NCBI GenBank assembly: GCA_016235555.1
Contig: JACRKC010000067.1
Span: 1-64,000 of the forward strand
DNA length: 64,000 nt
Origin: Verrucomicrobiota bacterium
GTDB lineage: Bacteria; Verrucomicrobiota; Verrucomicrobiia; Opitutales; Opitutaceae
Direction: 5' to 3'
The notes below the pieces were generated by a model. The model was not told where the DNA came from. It saw only the letters and a list, made by a program, of their open reading frames with translations, and made no database searches. The translations under genes and the position numbers were made by a program. Shown one piece after another: positions 43,154 through 53,019 of this stretch. How positions within the stretch are numbered: the first letter of the stretch is position 1; each line of letters starts with the position of its first letter.

Positions 43154-45019
43154 ATGCCGATGTTTTATCGCACGGTTTTCCTCGGCCACGATCTGGCGCT
43201 CTTCCTGCCCGATCCCAACTGGCGCTGGTCGCTCGAAATCACGCACCGGCTGGTCGCCGAGGTCGAGGCGGGCCAGACCGGCCGCGAGAACCGGCGGCCG
43301 AAGCACTACGCGCTGCGTCACGAACTCGCGGCGACGTGGACCCTCCCGAAAGCGCAGACCGCCGAGCTGGAAAACGCGCTGTGGAATCTCGGCACGCCGG
43401 CCGAGGGCTGCGAGCGCGTCTATGTCGGGCTGCCGATCTTCGTCGACCAGCTCGTGCCCGGCCGCTGGCCGGAGAAAATCTACGACGCACAATGGGTGCT
43501 CAACTACGACGAGACGGGCTACGCGATCCATGCGAGCGACGATTTGCCGGACGCTCCCGTGCGTCGCTGGTTCGCGCCGCTGATCGTCGGCCGGCTGCAG
43601 CAGCGGCCGAAGCTCAAGGCCCTGAGCGACGAGCGCGCGCAATATGCGCTCCGGCTCCTGGAGCGCTCGCCGTGGGATTTCCGGATCGCGCCGGCGCCGG
43701 AGCTCGTCGAGGTCATCGGCGCCGACTGGCCGCCCTCGCTCGAAGCCAACTGGAAGGAGCTGCCCGAAGAATGGACGGAAGACGTGCTCGTTTACGACGA
43801 CGTGGGCGGCGGCCGCGTCGAGGCGCTCGACGGCCAGGAGGGCAACGTGCGGCGCGCGCAGAGTTTTCTCGTGACGATGAAGACGCGCGCCCAGGTGCGC
43901 GTGCTGCTCAACTTCTTTCTCGCGCGAAAAGGCATCGTGCAGTCATTCGGCGCGCCTTGGCTGCTCCAGCCCGGCGACGATCTGCCGCAGACGCCGCACA
44001 CCACGAAAGCGCGTTTTTCCGAGAACGCGGTCAAGCTAACGTTCACCAGCGACCAGGCGGCCGAGGCGAAGATCGCGATGCTGCAGGTGCCGTGGGAAAT
44101 CGCCGGCGTCGAGGGCGAGAATCCGGAGCAGGCGCCTGACGCCTATTTCTACAAGCTCTGGCTCGACGTGCCCGGCGGCCCGGTGGTGTGGCGGTTCACC
44201 AATTGGGAGCACGATCTTGTTCGCAGTGATTGGAGCGGCGTGGGTTACGAGGAAGCGACCTACAAGGGCGACGTGAACGCGCTCTTCCAACACGACAAGA
44301 TTTCGCACGCGATCGACCTGTCGGACGATCCCGTGACGATCGGCTCCTGGATTTTCCAGGGAAACCCGCTGGTGCGCGTAGTGCAGCGTGTCCTCGACGT
44401 GCCGCTGCAGATCGAGATTCGGCGCGGCGATCCGGCGAATCCTAACGCGGCCGCCGTGGTCTATAGCGGCGAAGTCCTGGAGGCCGACAACGAGGGCCGG
44501 CGCTTGTCGGCGTCGACGGCCGTGCTCGGCGGGCTCCTCGACGTGAAGGTGCCGAACTTCTTTTTCGGACCGGTGTGCAATTATCAATTCACCGGGCCGG
44601 GCTGTAACACGAACGGCTCGATGGACCCGGCGGATTGGACCTTCGCCGGCACGATCGTCAGCCAGGTTGGCAGCGATCTCACGATCGCCGTGACGAGCAA
44701 TCCGCCGGCGGCCGCGCTGGTCGCCGACTACTTCGCGAAGGCGTGGCTGAAGTCAGGCGACGGCGACAACTTCGAGCTGCGCCAGATCGTGCGCTCCGAG
44801 GACCTCGGCGGCGGCCAGCAGAAATTCAAACTCAAGCGGCCGCTCCGCAACGTTGTCGTCGGCGCAGCCGTCACGTTCCGCCCTTATTGCTCAGGCACGC
44901 GTGCCGAGTGTGAGGTGAAGTTCGACAACTACATCAACATGGGCGCGCACCCGCATATCGGGAGCCGGAATCTCTCCGTGCCGTCGCGCGACGTGAACAC
45001 ACCCACCGGAAAGAAATAA
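43154..45019 (+). CDS. Tail hub/distal protein, DUF2163/BR0599-like
   Basis: A 621-residue protein. The C-terminal part has FFGPVCNYQFTGPGCNTNGS and RPYCSGTRAECEVKFDNYIN followed by MGAHPHIGSRNLSVPSRDV, the conserved-Cys pattern of BR0599/GTA gp13-type baseplate hub proteins, some of which bind an iron-sulfur cluster. The N-terminal two-thirds are a fused distal-tail region. It is followed by an NlpC/P60-like gene, as in gene-transfer agents. Confidence 0.8.
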   Translation: MPMFYRTVFLGHDLALFLPDPNWRWSLEITHRLVAEVEAGQTGRENRRPKHYALRHELAATWTLPKAQTAELENALWNLGTPAEGCERVYVGLPIFVDQLVPGRWPEKIYDAQWVLNYDETGYAIHASDDLPDAPVRRWFAPLIVGRLQQRPKLKALSDERAQYALRLLERSPWDFRIAPAPELVEVIGADWPPSLEANWKELPEEWTEDVLVYDDVGGGRVEALDGQEGNVRRAQSFLVTMKTRAQVRVLLNFFLARKGIVQSFGAPWLLQPGDDLPQTPHTTKARFSENAVKLTFTSDQAAEAKIAMLQVPWEIAGVEGENPEQAPDAYFYKLWLDVPGGPVVWRFTNWEHDLVRSDWSGVGYEEATYKGDVNALFQHDKISHAIDLSDDPVTIGSWIFQGNPLVRVVQRVLDVPLQIEIRRGDPANPNAAAVVYSGEVLEADNEGRRLSASTAVLGGLLDVKVPNFFFGPVCNYQFTGPGCNTNGSMDPADWTFAGTIVSQVGSDLTIAVTSNPPAAALVADYFAKAWLKSGDGDNFELRQIVRSEDLGGGQQKFKLKRPLRNVVVGAAVTFRPYCSGTRAECEVKFDNYINMGAHPHIGSRNLSVPSRDVNTPTGKK

Positions 45020-45498
45020 TGAAACCGTTCTTTCAACTGCCGTCGCGCCAGGAGGCACTCTGGTCCGAGGCGAAAAAATGGGAGCACACGCCATTTTTCG
45101 CGAACGCCGCATCGCGCGGTCACGGCGTGGGCTGTGTCGAGCTGGTGCACGAGCTGATGACCGCGCCGGCAGTCGCGGCCGCGCCGCGCCTCGATCCACT
45201 TCCGCGCTACACGCTCGATCACGGGCATCACGCGACTGAGACGCAGCTCCTCCGCTTCCTCTTCGACCACCCGGCGCTGCGCGGCCGCCTGGTGTTCGTG
45301 CCCTTTGAATCGCCGCGGATGCCGGGCGACTTGCTCGGCGTGTTGAGCGGCCAGCTCGATCATCACCTGGCGTGCGTGCTGCCGTGGCGGAAGGTGATTC
45401 ACGCGATGGAGAATCACGGCGCGGTGATTCACGATCTGGATGAGGACAAGCTCACGCGCCGCACGCTCTACGTGCTGCGGTTACTCGAGGCGAAATGA
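45019..45498 (+). CDS. NlpC/P60-like tail peptidoglycan hydrolase
   Basis: A 159-residue protein with WEHTPFFANAASRGHGVGCV (Cys39 in GVGC) and LDHHLACVLPWRKVIHAMEN (His115 or His116), matching the NlpC/P60 Cys-His order in GTA gp14-like tail proteins. It probably opens the cell wall during DNA injection. The start shares one base with the previous stop, and its own stop overlaps the next start. Confidence 0.8.
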   Translation: MKPFFQLPSRQEALWSEAKKWEHTPFFANAASRGHGVGCVELVHELMTAPAVAAAPRLDPLPRYTLDHGHHATETQLLRFLFDHPALRGRLVFVPFESPRMPGDLLGVLSGQLDHHLACVLPWRKVIHAMENHGAVIHDLDEDKLTRRTLYVLRLLEAK

Positions 45499-48400
45499 GT
45501 TTCGGAGGAAAAGCCAACGTCCCGACCAAGTCGCCGAAGACCGCCGGCCTCGATGCCAGCGACACGTCGACCAACGAGCAGGCCGTTCCGGTGCCGTGGT
45601 GGATCGGCGTCGACGCTCGGCCGCTCACGTGGGTCGTCCCTGATGTCTATAACCAGCGCACAGTCGAGGTGCGTCAGAAGGTCAGCAAAGGAAAGGAGCA
45701 GGTCGTCGGACACCAATACTACGGCGACGTTGCCGGCATCGCCGGCCTCGGCGTGCTGCGCTACATCCGCTGGATCGAGAGCAATGGCGAACTCGTGTGG
45801 ATCGGCGACAAGGCGCGGCCCGACGATCCAGGGCATCCCGACTACTGGCGCGCGCTCATCACGACGAGCGTCGGAAAATTCTATATCTACTGGGGCCGGC
45901 CGGACCAGCCGATCGATGACATCCTGCTTGGCCCGCTTGGCGATGCGAATGCGACGCTGAAGCATCCGGCTTATCGGAACCAGATTCTCGTCGTCATCAA
46001 AGACTACTTCCTCGGCGAGGGTGGCGGCACGGTGCCGAACACGCGCATCGGCGGCGACCGCGCGCCTCTGCCTGCGCTCGGAAATTTCCCGGCGCAGGAA
46101 AACGGCGTCCAGGGCGAGAGCATGGTTGCCGGCATGCTGGAGCTGGCGACGAGCCCGATCTTCGGCGCGGGCATTCCGACGACACGCTTTACGGCCGCGG
46201 AGTGGGAAGCGCTCTCGGCCGCGGTCGTCGCGCGCGTCGGCTGTCACGCGCCGTCGCTCGATCGCGCGCGGCCGCTGCGCGATGTGTTCAAGGACTTCAT
46301 GACCTATTTCGACGGCTGGTGCCGCATCGAGAATGGTCTGCTGCGTCCCGGTTTCTTCCCGCACGACGGCACGATTCCGGCCGGGCTCACCGAACTGTCG
46401 GTGCATGATTTTGTGGAACGGCCGCGCGTGAAGGCGGCCACGCCATCGAAGACGGTGAACGACGTGGTGATCGTCTATCGCGACGGCCACGACATGCTGA
46501 AGAAAAAGCCGGCGAACGACTCCGCGTCGGACAACGTGGAGGCGCGCCGCGCGCATGAGACGGCGGCCGTCGAGATGCTCGGCATCATCGATCCGGAGCA
46601 GGCGCAGGCGTTTGCGGCCGAGGCGGCCGCCACGGGCGCGGAAGGCGAGTGGGACGGCACGATTAAGGTGCGTCGCCCGCGTGCGGTGTGGGCGGACAGT
46701 TCGCCGCTGCAGGCCGGCGACAACTTCAATCTCGATCTGATCGCACCGCAGGTCGACCAGGTCTCGCGCATCACGCGGCGCACCGATCCCTATAGCGGCT
46801 CGCCCACGCTGGAAATCGTCGCCGAGCGCGGCGTGTTCCCCACGCCCTACCGGCCGCCAGCGGACTTGCGGCCGAACATCGGCAAGATCGTGCCGCTCGA
46901 AATCGCGCACGCGCGCGTCCTGGAACTCACGCCGGCGCTGGCCGGCACGCCGCTCGGCCTGCCGGTGAGTTTTCTCGCGATGCGGCCCCGCGCGCAATTC
47001 GACGGCGTGCCGCTCAACGCGGCGAACGTGCTCGGGTTCAACGTGTGGTATTCGGCCGCAGGCGCGTCCTACGATTCGCTTGGCCACATGGTGGGCTGGG
47101 CCGTGCGCGGCACGCTGCGCGTCGCGCTCGCCGAGGACACGGCCGACGTGACGGTGCAGCTCGCGATGGATGCCGACAATTTGGATCTCGGCCGCCTCGC
47201 GTCGCAGAGCGCCGAAGGCCAGGCCAACGACAACCTGCTGCTCGTCCTCGGCGATGAAATCTTCTCGGTCGGCGCGATCACGATCGCGGCGCTGAATTGT
47301 GACTTCGCTTGCAAACGCGTGCGGCAAGGCTCGCTGCCAGCCGCGCACGCGCTCAATGCCGAGGCGTGGCTGATCTATCGCGACGAGCTGGCGGTGTTCA
47401 CGCACCGCCGTTTCGTCGAAGACCAGGACCGCTACTTCAAGCTGCAGCCCTACACGGCCTCCGCGGCCGTCGAGCTGGCCGACGTCGACGCGCTGCTCTA
47501 TCACTTCCGCGATCGCGCGGACGAGCTGCCCGTTGTGGTGATTGATGTTCTGCCGGCGGCCATGCGCGCCGGTCTCATGTATTTCATCTCCGGCTCCATC
47601 TCCGACGTGAACGGCGATCTCACGAACTACGAGATCACCGCCGCGCGAATCGTGGGCGGGAACGTCGATTCCGAAATCACACTGCGGTCGGCGAGCTTCG
47701 CGCCCGACGAGAGAGCGCTCTTCGCGTTCAAGGCGCCGGTCATCTTTCCGCAGGCTGGCACATGGCGCATCGTCGTGCGTGCCTACGACGAGCGCGTGGG
47801 CTTCACCGAGGTGCAGACGGCCGATTTCGTCGTTGCGGCTGGCTCCGGCCTGGTCGGCCCCGACGATGGCATCACGCCCGACGCGGCGAGCAACGTCACG
47901 GTCACGCCGGGCTTCGGCATGCTAGTCCTGGAGTGGGACAACCCGGTGAACACACCGCTGCTCACGGTCCGGATTTACGAGAGCGTCAACAACGTGCGGC
48001 CGGCGAGTCCGACCTACGTGCTCACCGGCACGCAGGACATCTTGTTCCGCGAGGGGCTCGGCAACAACGTCACGCGCTACTTCTGGATTGAAGTCGAGGC
48101 GACGAACAAGCGGCTCAGTGCGATTGCCGGGCCATACAACGGCACGACGATCGACGGAATCACGCTGTCGCATCTGGTGCCAGGCATGGAGCTGGTGAGC
48201 ATCGTGAACGCGCTTCCAAATCCGGTGGGTTACACCGGCGCGAAGGTCGTGTTCCTCACTACGGACGGGAAGCTCTATCGCCTCGTCGGTGGGGCGTGGA
48301 CCACCGCCGTCGCCGCGGTTGATCTCACCGGCCAGATCGTGAGCGGGCAGATTGCCGACAACGCAATCCTGCAGGCGAAGCTCGCCGACAACTCGATCTC

Positions 48401-49628
48401 CCAGGCGAAGCTCCAGGACAATATCGTCAGCACGGCCAAACTGGTGGACAGCGCGATCACGAACGTAAAGATTGCGGCTGCTGCCATCGACGCGAACAAG
48501 CTCGCGGTCGACGCGGTTACCTCAGCCGCAGTCGCGGCCGGCGCGATTACGAACACCAAGATCGCCGACGATTCGATTTCGACGGCCAAACTCTCTGCCG
48601 GTTCGGTGACGGCCGCGAAGATTGGCGCGGGCGAGGTAGTCGCGGGCAAAATCGCGGCGGGCGCGGTGCGCACGAACGAACTGGCCGCGAACTCGATCAC
48701 CGCTGCGAAGATCGGCGCGGGCGAGGTGACTGCCGGCAAGATCGCGGCCGGTGCTGTGTCGACCAACGAGCTGGCGGCAAACGCGGTGACGGCCGCAAAG
48801 ATCGGGGCGGGTGAGATCACCACGGCGAAGCTGGCGGCGGGCGCCGTGACGGCCAATGAGCTGGCCGCAAATTCGGTCACGGCCGCGAAGATCGGGGCTG
48901 GCGAGGTGACAACCGCCAAGCTCGCGGCAAGCGCCGTCACGGCCAACGAGCTGGCCGCGAACGCCGTCACAGCCGGAAAGATCGCGGCAGCCGCGGTGAC
49001 TGCGACCGCAGTCGGTGCAAACGAGGTGATCGCCCAGACCGCAAACATCGCGAATGGCGTCATCACGAGCGCGAAAATCGCGGACCTGGCGGCCGGAAAG
49101 ATTACCGCAGGCACGATCGCGGCCCAGGTGGCCCTCAGTGCCCCGCTAATCGCGACGGCGGGCGCTTGCTTCAATACGGGCTATCCAAGCAGCACCTTCC
49201 CGACAGTCGCCTGCCAGATGGATTCCGACTCGACGCAACGAAACAACTTTCCCGCTGGAGGCACGGTTGTGAGTTTCTTCTCGTTCTGGGGTTGGCAGAC
49301 TGGGACGGGCTATGCGAATGACCGCTACGGCCGATCCGATCCCCGCTTCTACGTCGCAGCCGTGGTGGGCTTCTCGAACATTCCGAGCGGCAACTATGCT
49401 TCGGTGGAACTGGTCTACTCCACGGACGGGGGCACTACTTGGGACCAGGTGAACGGCATCGAGGCGTCAATCCACAACCCCGGCACCTTCGTCAACGTGT
49501 CCGGAGCGTTCGCCTTGGCTGGAATGAGCGCCAATGGGCGGGTTGACCTGGGCATCCGGCTCAAGTCCCCGTCTTCGGCCAGTCAGTTTGAGTATGGGCA
49601 ACTGATGGCCCTGTGCTTCAATTTCTAG
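45495..49628 (+). CDS. Tail tip/host-specificity protein J with repeat fibre
   Basis: A 1,377-residue protein. The N-terminal two-thirds resemble central tail-tip proteins (TKSPKTAGLDASDTSTNEQA, TEQAVPVPWWIG-like opening; VGRVGCHAPSLDRARP-like centre), and there is a fibronectin-like part (VTVTPGFGMLVLEWDNPVNT). Residues about 970-1180 form an Ala-rich repeat fibre with 30-residue units (48603-48962), and a terminal beta domain (about 1210-1377) is probably the receptor-binding head. It is the last phage gene. Confidence 0.85.
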   Translation: MSFGGKANVPTKSPKTAGLDASDTSTNEQAVPVPWWIGVDARPLTWVVPDVYNQRTVEVRQKVSKGKEQVVGHQYYGDVAGIAGLGVLRYIRWIESNGELVWIGDKARPDDPGHPDYWRALITTSVGKFYIYWGRPDQPIDDILLGPLGDANATLKHPAYRNQILVVIKDYFLGEGGGTVPNTRIGGDRAPLPALGNFPAQENGVQGESMVAGMLELATSPIFGAGIPTTRFTAAEWEALSAAVVARVGCHAPSLDRARPLRDVFKDFMTYFDGWCRIENGLLRPGFFPHDGTIPAGLTELSVHDFVERPRVKAATPSKTVNDVVIVYRDGHDMLKKKPANDSASDNVEARRAHETAAVEMLGIIDPEQAQAFAAEAAATGAEGEWDGTIKVRRPRAVWADSSPLQAGDNFNLDLIAPQVDQVSRITRRTDPYSGSPTLEIVAERGVFPTPYRPPADLRPNIGKIVPLEIAHARVLELTPALAGTPLGLPVSFLAMRPRAQFDGVPLNAANVLGFNVWYSAAGASYDSLGHMVGWAVRGTLRVALAEDTADVTVQLAMDADNLDLGRLASQSAEGQANDNLLLVLGDEIFSVGAITIAALNCDFACKRVRQGSLPAAHALNAEAWLIYRDELAVFTHRRFVEDQDRYFKLQPYTASAAVELADVDALLYHFRDRADELPVVVIDVLPAAMRAGLMYFISGSISDVNGDLTNYEITAARIVGGNVDSEITLRSASFAPDERALFAFKAPVIFPQAGTWRIVVRAYDERVGFTEVQTADFVVAAGSGLVGPDDGITPDAASNVTVTPGFGMLVLEWDNPVNTPLLTVRIYESVNNVRPASPTYVLTGTQDILFREGLGNNVTRYFWIEVEATNKRLSAIAGPYNGTTIDGITLSHLVPGMELVSIVNALPNPVGYTGAKVVFLTTDGKLYRLVGGAWTTAVAAVDLTGQIVSGQIADNAILQAKLADNSISQAKLQDNIVSTAKLVDSAITNVKIAAAAIDANKLAVDAVTSAAVAAGAITNTKIADDSISTAKLSAGSVTAAKIGAGEVVAGKIAAGAVRTNELAANSITAAKIGAGEVTAGKIAAGAVSTNELAANAVTAAKIGAGEITTAKLAAGAVTANELAANSVTAAKIGAGEVTTAKLAASAVTANELAANAVTAGKIAAAAVTATAVGANEVIAQTANIANGVITSAKIADLAAGKITAGTIAAQVALSAPLIATAGACFNTGYPSSTFPTVACQMDSDSTQRNNFPAGGTVVSFFSFWGWQTGTGYANDRYGRSDPRFYVAAVVGFSNIPSGNYASVELVYSTDGGTTWDQVNGIEASIHNPGTFVNVSGAFALAGMSANGRVDLGIRLKSPSSASQFEYGQLMALCFNF
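48603..48962 (+). repeat. Four 90-bp coding repeats in the tip protein
   Basis: Four consecutive 30-codon units of the form SVTAAKIGAGEV then AGKIAAGAV and TNELAAN, starting at 48603, 48693, 48783 and 48873, with degenerate copies on either side. Each unit contains three ten-residue half-turns, consistent with a trimeric fibre shaft. Confidence 0.85.
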
Positions 49629-49714
49629 GCTTCCGGCGGCCGATTAAACACGGTTTAAGGGACCAATGAACGCGCACCAAAACAGCGGCCTAAAACGGCC
49701 GGGAATGGGTCAGG

Positions 49715-49744
49715 ACTCCCAAACCTCTGCGAAACCCTCCCAAT
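49715..49744. repeat. Right prophage end: transposase-binding repeats
   Basis: actcccaaacctctgcg (49715-49731) is the exact inverse complement of 8448-8464, and ctcccaat (49737-49744) is the inverse of attgggag (8316-8323). It lies within 120 bp of the last phage gene. A 27-codon reading (49666-49749) crosses the end and is not counted as a gene. Confidence 0.7.
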
Positions 49745-49866
49745 TCTGACGGCGCGTTACTCGGCGGGCCGACGCTGAAGACCGATCCCGGCCCTCACGG
49801 GCCGGGCTGCTCATCGCCGCAGCCCGCTTCGTGAGAAACGGGAGGGCGCCACATTGCTTTTGGACT

Positions 49867-49913
49867 GTAGGCCCGGCCGGTGGCCGGGCTGCCCGCCCAG
49901 CGGGCGGGCCTAC
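49867..49913. repeat. Host palindromic repeat right of the prophage
   Basis: The arms gtaggcccggcc and the closing gggcctac enclose two GC-rich hairpins. Another inverted repeat (ctcacggg...cgtgag) lies at 49794-49835. Nothing else was recognised in 49745-49946. Confidence 0.7.
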
Positions 49914-49946
49914 AACGGAAAGTCTGAAAGCTACGGGACGTTAGGA

Positions 49947-52778
49947 TTACTTGGCCCCAGCGGGTTTGCCGGCGGCCTCGAAATCGCCGGCGACCACGAT
50001 CACGAGTCTCTGCGGATCGAGGTGCTTGCGCAGGGCGGCGTTGACGGACTCGGGGGTGAGGGCGGCGATCTTTTTCTCGAAGTCGGACTGCCACGTCATC
50101 GTGCGGCCGACATAGCGGTAACCGGCGAGTGAGTCGTTGATGGCGGCGTCGCTGGAGCGCGAAACTTTGCGGGATTCGAGATAGCCTTGACGCGCCTTCG
50201 CGAGTTCCTCGGCGGTGATGCCGTCCTTGAGCAGGCGGGCGAGTTCCTCCTGCACGCAGACTTCGAGGCGGGGCATGTTTTGCGGGTTGCAGATGGCCGT
50301 GATCGAGAAGGTCGCGCGCTTGTCCTGGGACGAGGTGGTGAAACTGGAGCTCACACCGTAGCTGAGGCCCTCCTGCTGGCGGATGCGCACACCGAGGCGG
50401 GAGGCGAGGGTGCCGGCGCCGATGAGGTAGTTGCCGATCACGAGGGCGGGATAGTCGGGATCGTCGTCACGCATCGCGAGGTTGAGGCCGGCGGAGTAGG
50501 TGGCGTTGGCCTTGTCGGGCGTGTTGATGACGTGGCGCGAGCCGGGCACGGCGGCGGGCGGCGGGTTGCCGATGCGCGCGTAGGCTTGCTTTGGTTTCCA
50601 ATCGGCGAGCGCGGTCTTGGCGATCATCAGGCCGGCGTCGGGATCGAAATCGCCGACGATGGTGAGCTCGCCCGTGGCGCCGCCGAGATAATCGCGATGG
50701 AGGCGGGTGACTTGGGAATGGGTGACGGCTTGCAGGCGCTCGAGCGATTCCTCGATGGTCGGCTGGTAGCGGATGTCGTCCTTAGGATAGGGGTTGAGGG
50801 TGCGTTGGAGGAGGCGCGGGCCGAGCATCGCGGGCTCCGTGCGCATTTCCTCGAGCGCGGCGAGGCGGGCGCGCTTGGAGATTTCAAACTGTTCGGCCGG
50901 CAGCAGCGGTTCGCGTAGCACCTGACCGAGCAGGTCGAGCACGGCGGGCAAGGTGTCGCGTTTCGCCTGGATCGAAAACGTCGCGGAGCCGAGCGAGCCG
51001 CCACCACCTCCGCCACCGCCGCCACGACGGCCGCCACCGCGGCGACCACCGCCGCCGGCGCCCGAGCTGATGGTCGCGCCGAGGCGGTCGAGTTCGTCGC
51101 GGAGCTGCTGGGCGGTGAGCTTCCTGGTGCCCTGCATCATCAAGTCGGGCAGGAAACCGGCGGCACCTTCGAGGTCCTTCAGGTTTTGCTCGTTGCCGTA
51201 GCGGAGCGTGAGCGTGGCGTGGACCTCCTGGCCGCGGGATTTTTTCGGGAGCACGGTGACCTTGAGTCCGTCGGGCAGCTCGGAGCGCGAGACGCGCGAC
51301 TCGATGTTGGCCGGCGTCGGATCGAAGGCCTCGCCCTCGGCGATGGCGGCGCGGCCGGAGTAACCGGCGACGAGCGTCTTCAAGTCAGGCGTGGCCGGGA
51401 TGGCGGCGCGGTCGGGTTGGTCGGTCGGGATGAACAGGCCGACGGTGCGGTTGCTTTGCTTGAAATAGCGTTTCGCCACGGTGCGCACGGCCTCGGGTGT
51501 GACCTGCTCGATGCGGTCGCGATAGAGGAAGTAGAGGCGCCAGTCGCCCTGCGCGGCCCACTCGCTGAGCGAGATGCCGATCTGCGCGGTGTCGGTGGCG
51601 GAGAGTTCGCGTTGTTTGAGGATCTGCTGCTTGGCGCGATTGACCTCCTCGGCGGAGAAATCGGTCGCGCCGGCGCCCTCGATCGTGGCGAGGAGCACGT
51701 CGCGCACTTCGTCGACCGAGCCGTCGCGGGCCACGTCGGCCGAGGCCATGAAGAGACTCGGGTCATGCTGGCGGGAGGAAAACGCGGCGGCGCTGGTGGC
51801 CTTTTTGGATTCGATCAGCGCCTTGTAGAGCCGGCCGGACGGGCGGGCGTTGAGCGCGCTGGCGAGCACCTGGAGCGCGGCAGTGTCCTCGTGCGGCCCG
51901 GCGGGGATGTGGTAGGCGAGGCCGACGGCGCTGTTCACGCCGACGCGGCGGAGCGTGACGGTGCGCTCGCCGTCCTGCACGGGCTCCTCGGTCCACGTGG
52001 CGGGGAGTTTGCGCGCAGGGCGCGGGATGGCGCCGAAGTGTTTCTGCACAAACCCGAGCGCCTTCGCCTCGTCGAACTTGCCGGCGAGCACGAGCACGAC
52101 GTTGTCGGGCTGGTAGAATTTCTGGTAGAACGCGCGGAGGTTTTCGATCGGCACGCGCTCGATGTCGCTGCGGTTGCCGATGGTGGACTTGCCGTAGTTG
52201 TGCCACTCGTAGGCGACGGCGGAGATGCGTTGACTGAGGACGCGGGAGGCGGAGTTTTCGCCGCGCTCGAATTCGTTGCGGACGACGGTCATCTCCGAAA
52301 GGAGGTCGTCGCGCCGGACGAAACTGTTCACGAGCCGGTCGGCCTCGAGGTCGATCGCGAACTCGAGATTCTCATCGGTGGCGGCAAGTGTCTCGTAGTA
52401 ATTGGTGCGGTCGTCGTTGGTGCTGCCGTTGAAGACGGCGCCGTGCTCCTGCAGGGCCTTGGGCACGAGGGGGTGGCGCGGCGTGCCCTTGAAGACGAGA
52501 TGCTCCAACAGGTGCGCCATGCCCGTCTCGCCGTAGCCCTCGTGGCGCGAGCCGACGAGGACGGTCATGTTGACGCTCACGCGCGACTGCGACTGGTCGG
52601 GGTAGAGGAGGAGGCGCAGCCCGTTGTCGAGCTGGTATTCCGTGATACCTTCGACGGTGGCGATTTTCTTCGGAACGTCGGCGGCGGGGGAGAGTGCGGT
52701 GACAGCGCACAGGGCACTAACAAAGGCGGCGACTTGAGCCGCGCGGAACCACGGGGCGGGGCGAAGCGAATGAGGCAT
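49947..52778 (-). CDS. M16-family zinc metalloprotease
   Basis: A 943-residue exported pitrilysin-type peptidase with two M16 halves. A signal segment (AAQVAAFVSALCAVTALSPA) precedes the active N-terminal half with HLLEH (89-93) binding zinc and Glu169 in VVRNEFERG as the third ligand. The C-terminal half (from about 515) lacks HxxEH, as is usual for M16B-type partners, and has a long Gly-rich run near 570-590. It probably degrades peptides in the periplasm. Confidence 0.88.
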   Translation of the reverse strand: MPHSLRPAPWFRAAQVAAFVSALCAVTALSPAADVPKKIATVEGITEYQLDNGLRLLLYPDQSQSRVSVNMTVLVGSRHEGYGETGMAHLLEHLVFKGTPRHPLVPKALQEHGAVFNGSTNDDRTNYYETLAATDENLEFAIDLEADRLVNSFVRRDDLLSEMTVVRNEFERGENSASRVLSQRISAVAYEWHNYGKSTIGNRSDIERVPIENLRAFYQKFYQPDNVVLVLAGKFDEAKALGFVQKHFGAIPRPARKLPATWTEEPVQDGERTVTLRRVGVNSAVGLAYHIPAGPHEDTAALQVLASALNARPSGRLYKALIESKKATSAAAFSSRQHDPSLFMASADVARDGSVDEVRDVLLATIEGAGATDFSAEEVNRAKQQILKQRELSATDTAQIGISLSEWAAQGDWRLYFLYRDRIEQVTPEAVRTVAKRYFKQSNRTVGLFIPTDQPDRAAIPATPDLKTLVAGYSGRAAIAEGEAFDPTPANIESRVSRSELPDGLKVTVLPKKSRGQEVHATLTLRYGNEQNLKDLEGAAGFLPDLMMQGTRKLTAQQLRDELDRLGATISSGAGGGGRRGGGRRGGGGGGGGGSLGSATFSIQAKRDTLPAVLDLLGQVLREPLLPAEQFEISKRARLAALEEMRTEPAMLGPRLLQRTLNPYPKDDIRYQPTIEESLERLQAVTHSQVTRLHRDYLGGATGELTIVGDFDPDAGLMIAKTALADWKPKQAYARIGNPPPAAVPGSRHVINTPDKANATYSAGLNLAMRDDDPDYPALVIGNYLIGAGTLASRLGVRIRQQEGLSYGVSSSFTTSSQDKRATFSITAICNPQNMPRLEVCVQEELARLLKDGITAEELAKARQGYLESRKVSRSSDAAINDSLAGYRYVGRTMTWQSDFEKKIAALTPESVNAALRKHLDPQRLVIVVAGDFEAAGKPAGAK

Positions 52779-53019
52779 CGCGGCAGGCTGCGGGAAGCGG
52801 TGCGTGACTCAAGCCCTGAGCGGCATGCCGCGGCCGTTGCCGACGGGAAAAGTGAAATCCAGCGGTGCATTCCCATTGCCGTTGCTTTGGTCTCCTGACC
52901 TCTCTTGACCCTTCCGTGCGCTTGGGGGACCATCATGCCGAACAACAAGTATGGTCTTCGCTACTCGGGAATCGTCCGAGGCGCGGTTAAGCGGTCTACG
53001 GCGAATCCGTGAGTGTCAC

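Larger units (their letters stand above)
8318..49742. mobile_element. Transposable Mu-like prophage, BcepMu-type layout, siphovirus-like tail
   Basis: The region encodes a DDE transposase, a MuB-like ATPase, Gam, a gp16-like HTH, an S24-type repressor and a full set of head and tail genes. Early genes run left from the central repressor and late genes run right. The limits are taken from inverted ATTGGGAG motifs at 8316-8323 and 49737-49744, assuming TG...CA termini; both sit just outside the outermost phage genes. A 17-bp inverted repeat is shared by 8448-8464 and 49715-49731. No tail-sheath gene was found. The precise termini are uncertain by a few bases because no target duplication was recognised. 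Confidence 0.85.

Noticed and set aside
45468-47504. Minus-strand frame of 678 codons opposite the tip protein
   Set aside because: Arg/His/Val-rich mirror of the J-like gene.
48603-48962. Possible CRISPR-like or direct-repeat array
   Set aside because: The repeats are in frame, contiguous and without spacers; they encode a fibre shaft.
48275-49174. Minus-strand Ala/Phe-rich frame of 299 codons
   Set aside because: Its apparent repeats are the reverse complement of the 90-bp fibre repeats.
51186-52898. Plus-strand frame of 570 codons opposite the M16 protease
   Set aside because: Mirror of a gene with HLLEH and other M16 motifs.
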